Shown in pieces: positions 15,633 through 18,530 of a DNA stretch of 18,530 bases (within the stretch, counting starts at the first letter, position 1; every line of letters begins with the position of its first letter). Below the pieces are notes generated by a model that worked only from the letters and a program-made list of their open reading frames with translations, did no database searches and was not told the origin of the DNA. This stretch comes from CAZFER01 sp964517495 (GTDB lineage: Bacteria > Hinthialibacterota > Hinthialibacteria > Hinthialibacterales > Hinthialibacteraceae), in contig CAZFER010000096.1 of the NCBI GenBank assembly GCA_964517495.1, positions 1 to 18,530 of the forward strand, read 5' to 3'. The position numbers were made by a program, and so were the translations under genes.

Positions 15633-16814
15633 ATGTCCAAAAAAAAATCCTTCTCCCGCCGAAATTTTATTCAGACCACCGCTTTAAGCATGCCATTGTT
15701 AACAGGTGGCCTCCAGCCGTTTGCCGCAACGCCAGCACAATTTAATTCAACGCCAAAAGTGGCCATACAACGTTGCCGCCGCTATGAATTCGAAACCATC
15801 AAAAACACATTGGCCAGTATGTTCGATTCCATCGGTGATATCCCAACTTTAGTCATGAACAAAACCTTGACAATCAAGGTTAATCTCACCTCTTATCGCG
15901 CCCGAGGAATCTATTCACTCAGCCATGTGGAAACCATTTACACTCACCCCATGGTGGTTTTGGCGGCCTGTTCACTATTTCAAGATTACGGAGCAACGCG
16001 CCAAATTATTGTGGAAAGCATGACCACCAATGACAACGATAAAACCGCCTTCAACAATAACTGGGCGTATGACGAACATCAGGATATCATCTCACTCTTC
16101 GAGTCGATGATAGATAATCTCGAATGGGAAAACACACGCAATAAAGGAACCCATTCACGATATATTACCTGCCCTGTGGGTGATGGAGCCTATGTCTACC
16201 GCTCCTTCGATTTTAATCATCGCTACCATGATACCGATGTGATGATCTCTATCGCCAAGATGAAAAACCATGATATCGCTGGAATAACCCTTTCGATGAA
16301 AAACTTGTTCGGTATCACGCCCAATGCCATCTACGCCGACCCAGGAAACGAAAGGGCTACCTCATCACGAGGTTTATTACACAACGGGAACCAGCGCCCG
16401 TCAGCGGATGGTGAGATTATCCCCGTGGTTGGGCAGTATAACCCTGGGTATCGAGTCCCACGTATCACCGTGGATATTTGCCGGGCACGCCCCATCGACC
16501 TGGCCATTATCGACGGCATTGTCTCCATGACAGGAGGCGAAGGCTACTGGAACGGCCCGCAGTTGGGCATTTCCGTCCCCAATCTTCTTATCGCGGGCAA
16601 CAATCCCGTGGCAACCGATGCCGTGGGTGCCTCGATAATGGGGTATGATCCTCACGCTGATGACTACACCAAACCATTTTATAATGGTGCCAATACTTTG
16701 CGCTTGGCAGAAGAACAAGGTTTGGGCACCCGCAATTTGGATGCGATTGAAACGATTGGTCTAACCGCTGACCAGGCGCGTTATACCTACCTTCCCGGTA
16801 AAAAGAAAAACTAA
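15633..16814 (+). CDS. Tat-exported DUF362 domain protein
   Basis: A 393-residue protein with a twin-arginine signal: KSFSRRNFIQTTALSMPLLT within the first 25 residues, then a short hydrophobic stretch and alanine-rich cleavage region. The body fits DUF362: LTIKVNLTS near 80, HPMVVLAAC near 107, DVMISIAKMKNH near 205, GITLSMKNLFGI near 220, PIDLAIIDGIVSMTGGEG near 290 and NPVATDAVGASIMGYDP near 325. DUF362 proteins are poorly characterised; some carry iron-sulfur clusters, but no ferredoxin cysteine set is seen here. Tat export suggests it folds, perhaps with a cofactor, before reaching the periplasm. The upstream GTG at 15618 is less likely than ATG 15633, which follows TGGAAG at a good distance. 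The next gene begins 18 bases after the stop, so an operon is likely. Confidence 0.88.
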   Translation: MSKKKSFSRRNFIQTTALSMPLLTGGLQPFAATPAQFNSTPKVAIQRCRRYEFETIKNTLASMFDSIGDIPTLVMNKTLTIKVNLTSYRARGIYSLSHVETIYTHPMVVLAACSLFQDYGATRQIIVESMTTNDNDKTAFNNNWAYDEHQDIISLFESMIDNLEWENTRNKGTHSRYITCPVGDGAYVYRSFDFNHRYHDTDVMISIAKMKNHDIAGITLSMKNLFGITPNAIYADPGNERATSSRGLLHNGNQRPSADGEIIPVVGQYNPGYRVPRITVDICRARPIDLAIIDGIVSMTGGEGYWNGPQLGISVPNLLIAGNNPVATDAVGASIMGYDPHADDYTKPFYNGANTLRLAEEQGLGTRNLDAIETIGLTADQARYTYLPGKKKN

Positions 16815-16832
16815 CACCATTGGAGACCACAC

Positions 16833-18014
16833 ATGCAACGCTTACTGCTTACACTTTGCCTTTTAACCTTGGTTACAACAACGGCATGGGTTGATGATTC
16901 TGCCCCCACCTTTCATTACAATCCCCAACGAACTGGCCTGACCCCAAACATCGGCCCCGATGAACCAGCCCTCCTATGGCGTTTCCAAACCGGCGCTTCG
17001 CTTTTTTCCTCTCCTGTTATAGCCAATGACGGCACACTATATTTGGCTTCGACTGACGGGAAATTATATGCCCTGGATCAATCCGGAACCATGCAATGGA
17101 GTTTCCAGGCCGAAGAAGCCTTATTCGCAACCCCGGCCATCGGCCCTGACAACACGATTTACCTGGGTGATCTAGCAGGGAATTATTACGCCATCTCCCC
17201 GGATGGCAATGAAAAATGGAGATATCAACCCAATAACGGCACCGACCGGCGAATCATCCATGCCCCTGTCGTGGATAGCTCCGGCCAATCCTATTTCGGC
17301 GCCTGGAATGAACGATTCTACGCCATACGCCCGAACGGTGGATTACGTTGGCAAACGTCAAACCTGAGAGGCTACTTTTCTTCTGCACCCGTTTTGGATG
17401 AAGACAATAACGTTTATGTGGCCTGCAATCAATCGGGAAATGCAAAAATCGCCAAATTCGCTCCCCAATCCTCACAACCCGCATGGACATTTGATGAATC
17501 AATACGCCGAGGCGAAAATCGAGTCATTTCCTCACCCGCTTTGGATCATGAACGTCAACGCTTATACCTGGGCGTCTGCACCGATGAAGGCAGGCTCTAT
17601 GCCATTAATATCCGAAATGGAAATAAAATATGGAGCCAGGAATTCAGTAAAGGCATTATTTCCTCACCCGCCATCGCTTCGGATGGAACAATTTATGTAG
17701 GTTGCCTTGATGGATATGTGTATGCCATCACACCAACCAATGGGACAGATAAATGGAAATTCAAAACCGATGGTTATTTTGTCATAGGCTCACCCAGTGT
17801 GGATGGCAACGGCACCATTTATTGCGGAGATAGCGATGGCATTCTCTATGCCCTTTCACCCGATGGAGATGAACTCTGGCGCTATCAAGCCCAAAATGGA
17901 ATCGAGTCATCCCCCGTCATCGCGTCCGATGGAACCCTCTATTTCACCTCCACCGACAGCGCTCTCTACGCCCTAAAAAATCCAACCGCCATCAAAAATT
18001 GGCCAACCCATTAA
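16833..18014 (+). CDS. Exported PQQ-like beta-propeller repeat protein
   Basis: A 393-residue protein with a Sec signal peptide (about 1-19, MQRLLLTLCLLTLVTTTAW). FHYNPQRTGLTP follows, the entry motif of many PQQ-like propellers. I count eight repeats of the form SPVIANDGTLYLASTDGKLY-AL, beginning near residues 61, 101, 147, 189, 232, 276, 317 and 357. This fits an eight-bladed propeller of the BamB/PQQ_2 type. Catalytic residues of true quinoprotein dehydrogenases are not evident, so binding or structural roles are likelier. GGAG (16822-16825) precedes the ATG by 7 bases, and only 18 bases separate it from the DUF362 gene, with which it is probably coexpressed in the periplasm. A hairpin at 18049-18070 follows. 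Confidence 0.9.
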   Translation: MQRLLLTLCLLTLVTTTAWVDDSAPTFHYNPQRTGLTPNIGPDEPALLWRFQTGASLFSSPVIANDGTLYLASTDGKLYALDQSGTMQWSFQAEEALFATPAIGPDNTIYLGDLAGNYYAISPDGNEKWRYQPNNGTDRRIIHAPVVDSSGQSYFGAWNERFYAIRPNGGLRWQTSNLRGYFSSAPVLDEDNNVYVACNQSGNAKIAKFAPQSSQPAWTFDESIRRGENRVISSPALDHERQRLYLGVCTDEGRLYAINIRNGNKIWSQEFSKGIISSPAIASDGTIYVGCLDGYVYAITPTNGTDKWKFKTDGYFVIGSPSVDGNGTIYCGDSDGILYALSPDGDELWRYQAQNGIESSPVIASDGTLYFTSTDSALYALKNPTAIKNWPTH

Positions 18015-18048
18015 CACCAATAGGCCTCATTTAAAACAATTACAAGGG

Positions 18049-18070
18049 GTGTGGGCATCCCTGCCCACAC
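18049..18070 (+). repeat. Perfect hairpin after the propeller gene
   Basis: GTGTGGGCA (18049-18057) and TGCCCACAC (18062-18070) form a perfect 9-base GC-rich stem with a 4-base loop, 35 bases after the stop codon. There is no following T run, so it may act as a Rho-independent-like or RNA-stabilising element. It may also be one more member of the dispersed palindromes in this region. Confidence 0.55.
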
Positions 18071-18104
18071 GTTATCCCCTCTAACATAACTTCCCGTGGG
18101 GCGG

Positions 18105-18136
18105 CAAGGGCAAGACGGCGAAGTAGTCAGCCCTTG
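18105..18136. repeat. Short inverted repeat
   Basis: CAAGGGC (18105-18111) pairs perfectly with GCCCTTG (18130-18136) across 18 bases. It is one of several small palindromic units between 18015 and the window end. Confidence 0.35.
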
Positions 18137-18195
18137 AGTCACACCCTCATACCTCTTTTTCCCAGAATCCAACCGGCAATGCATCAATACATGTA

Positions 18196-18251
18196 GATTG
18201 GCAGGAGGGATAAAAACAAAATCAACCCAAGCGAATGAACCGCACCCCACC
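18196..18251 (+). repeat. Diverged copy of the terminal palindromic repeat
   Basis: This aligns with 18474-18530 from GATTGG to CCCCACC with one gap and roughly three quarters identity. Many differences read as G to A relative to the other copy. The palindromic arms are eroded, so it is probably an older copy. Confidence 0.5.
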
Positions 18252-18293
18252 AAAACGTATCGAGCCTGATTACCCATTGCATCACCGATAACT

Positions 18294-18320
18294 GTAGGGG
18301 CAGACCTGCGTGTCTGCCCT
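18294..18320 (+). repeat. Palindromic hairpin repeat, copy 3
   Basis: GGGCAGAC (18298-18305) and GTCTGCCC (18312-18319) pair perfectly around loop CTGCGT, preceded by GTAG (18294-18297). This is the same layout as the copy at 10240-10265, but with different paired stem bases. Confidence 0.75.
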
Positions 18321-18364
18321 AGGTGGCGTATCGAGCATAACCACCCTTTATATCAACGATAATC

Positions 18365-18390
18365 GTACAGACAGACCCACGTGTCAGCCC
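18365..18390 (+). repeat. Palindromic hairpin repeat, copy 4 (degenerate)
   Basis: CAGAC (18372-18376), loop CCACGT and GTCAGCCC (18383-18390) follow GTA at the same spacing as copy 3. The left arm has lost its G run, so the stem is only partly formed. Confidence 0.45.
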
Positions 18391-18398
18391 CAGATGGC

Positions 18399-18471
18399 TT
18401 AAAATCAAATTGTATCGTTAAATAGGGAGGGCGAGGCTCCCGCCGAGCCGTTCCCACCTATAACGGTTCGG
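18399..18471 (+). repeat. 54-base dispersed repeat, copy B, with extra hairpin
   Basis: Positions 18399-18452 match 10140-10193 at 51 of 54 bases. This copy lacks the 17-base flanking inverted repeats of copy A. Its right end CCGAGCCGTT (18443-18452) pairs at 9 of 10 positions, plus a G-T wobble, with AACGGTTCGG (18462-18471). Confidence 0.8.
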
Positions 18472-18473
18472 CA

Positions 18474-18530
18474 GATTGGTAGGGTGGGTTAAAAGCGGAA
18501 TCCGCCCAAGCGGATGAAGCGTAACCCACC
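18474..18530 (+). repeat. Palindromic repeat with 9-bp ends at the right edge
   Basis: GGTGGGTTA (18483-18491) and TAACCCACC (18522-18530) are perfect inverted ends. Inside, ATCCGC (18500-18505) and GCGGAT (18510-18515) form a hairpin with loop CCAA. The unit may continue past the window edge. A diverged copy lies at 18196-18251. Confidence 0.7.

Noticed and set aside
18011..18277. Minus-strand frame of 88 residues
   Set aside because: It runs through several palindromic repeats and overlaps the end of the propeller gene; no ribosome site or recognisable protein pattern.
9973..18530. Repeats as a CRISPR array
   Set aside because: The repeats are few, of different families, and not evenly spaced with unique spacers; no cas genes are present.

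Overview
The window looks like a chromosomal segment of an uncultured Gram-negative bacterium. Evidence is a Tat signal, Sec and possible lipoprotein signals, a two-membrane-segment sensor kinase, and a class II tRNA-Leu without an encoded CCA. Base composition is moderate, with AT-richer patches around positions 1-780, 4511-4974 and 13680-14430. The scattered single genes, many propeller, radical SAM and amidohydrolase-type proteins, and several families of palindromic intergenic repeats suggest a candidate-phylum type genome. I cannot assign a phylum from sequence alone.

Layout. 1-488: decayed SIR2-family gene on the minus strand, running off the left edge. 783-866: tRNA-Leu(CAG), minus strand, with a good promoter. 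1082-4510: AmmeMemoRadiSam-type radical SAM enzyme, then a 740-residue PAS sensor histidine kinase with no response regulator. 4609-7393: orphan antitoxin-like protein, a secreted amidase-fold protein that seems to have lost its zinc ligands, and a B12-binding radical SAM protein. 7427-8092: unrecognised minus-strand pseudogene. 8290-9972: convergent pair of a TIM-barrel amidohydrolase and an exported phosphodiester glycosidase. 9973-10402: repeat-rich gap. 10403-12248: convergent pair of threonine synthase and a stand-alone FliG C-terminal-half protein. 12249-12555: gap with a small inverted-repeat element. 12556-15490: M29 aminopeptidase, a DUF2188-like small protein, a tiny doubtful ORF, and mnmA. 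15633-18014: Tat-exported DUF362 protein and an eight-repeat PQQ-type propeller, probably one operon. 18015-18530: dense palindromic repeats.

How the genes fit together. Most are unrelated single-gene functions: housekeeping (mnmA, thrC, aminopeptidase, tRNA), signalling (kinase) and envelope or secreted proteins. The only convincing two-gene unit is DUF362 plus propeller. I find no intact, clearly new multi-gene system. The more unusual signals are the amidase-like protein lacking zinc ligands, the FliG half-protein without flagellar neighbours, two hidden pseudogenes whose reading frames can be reconstructed, and hairpin repeats whose stems covary between the two intergenic regions.
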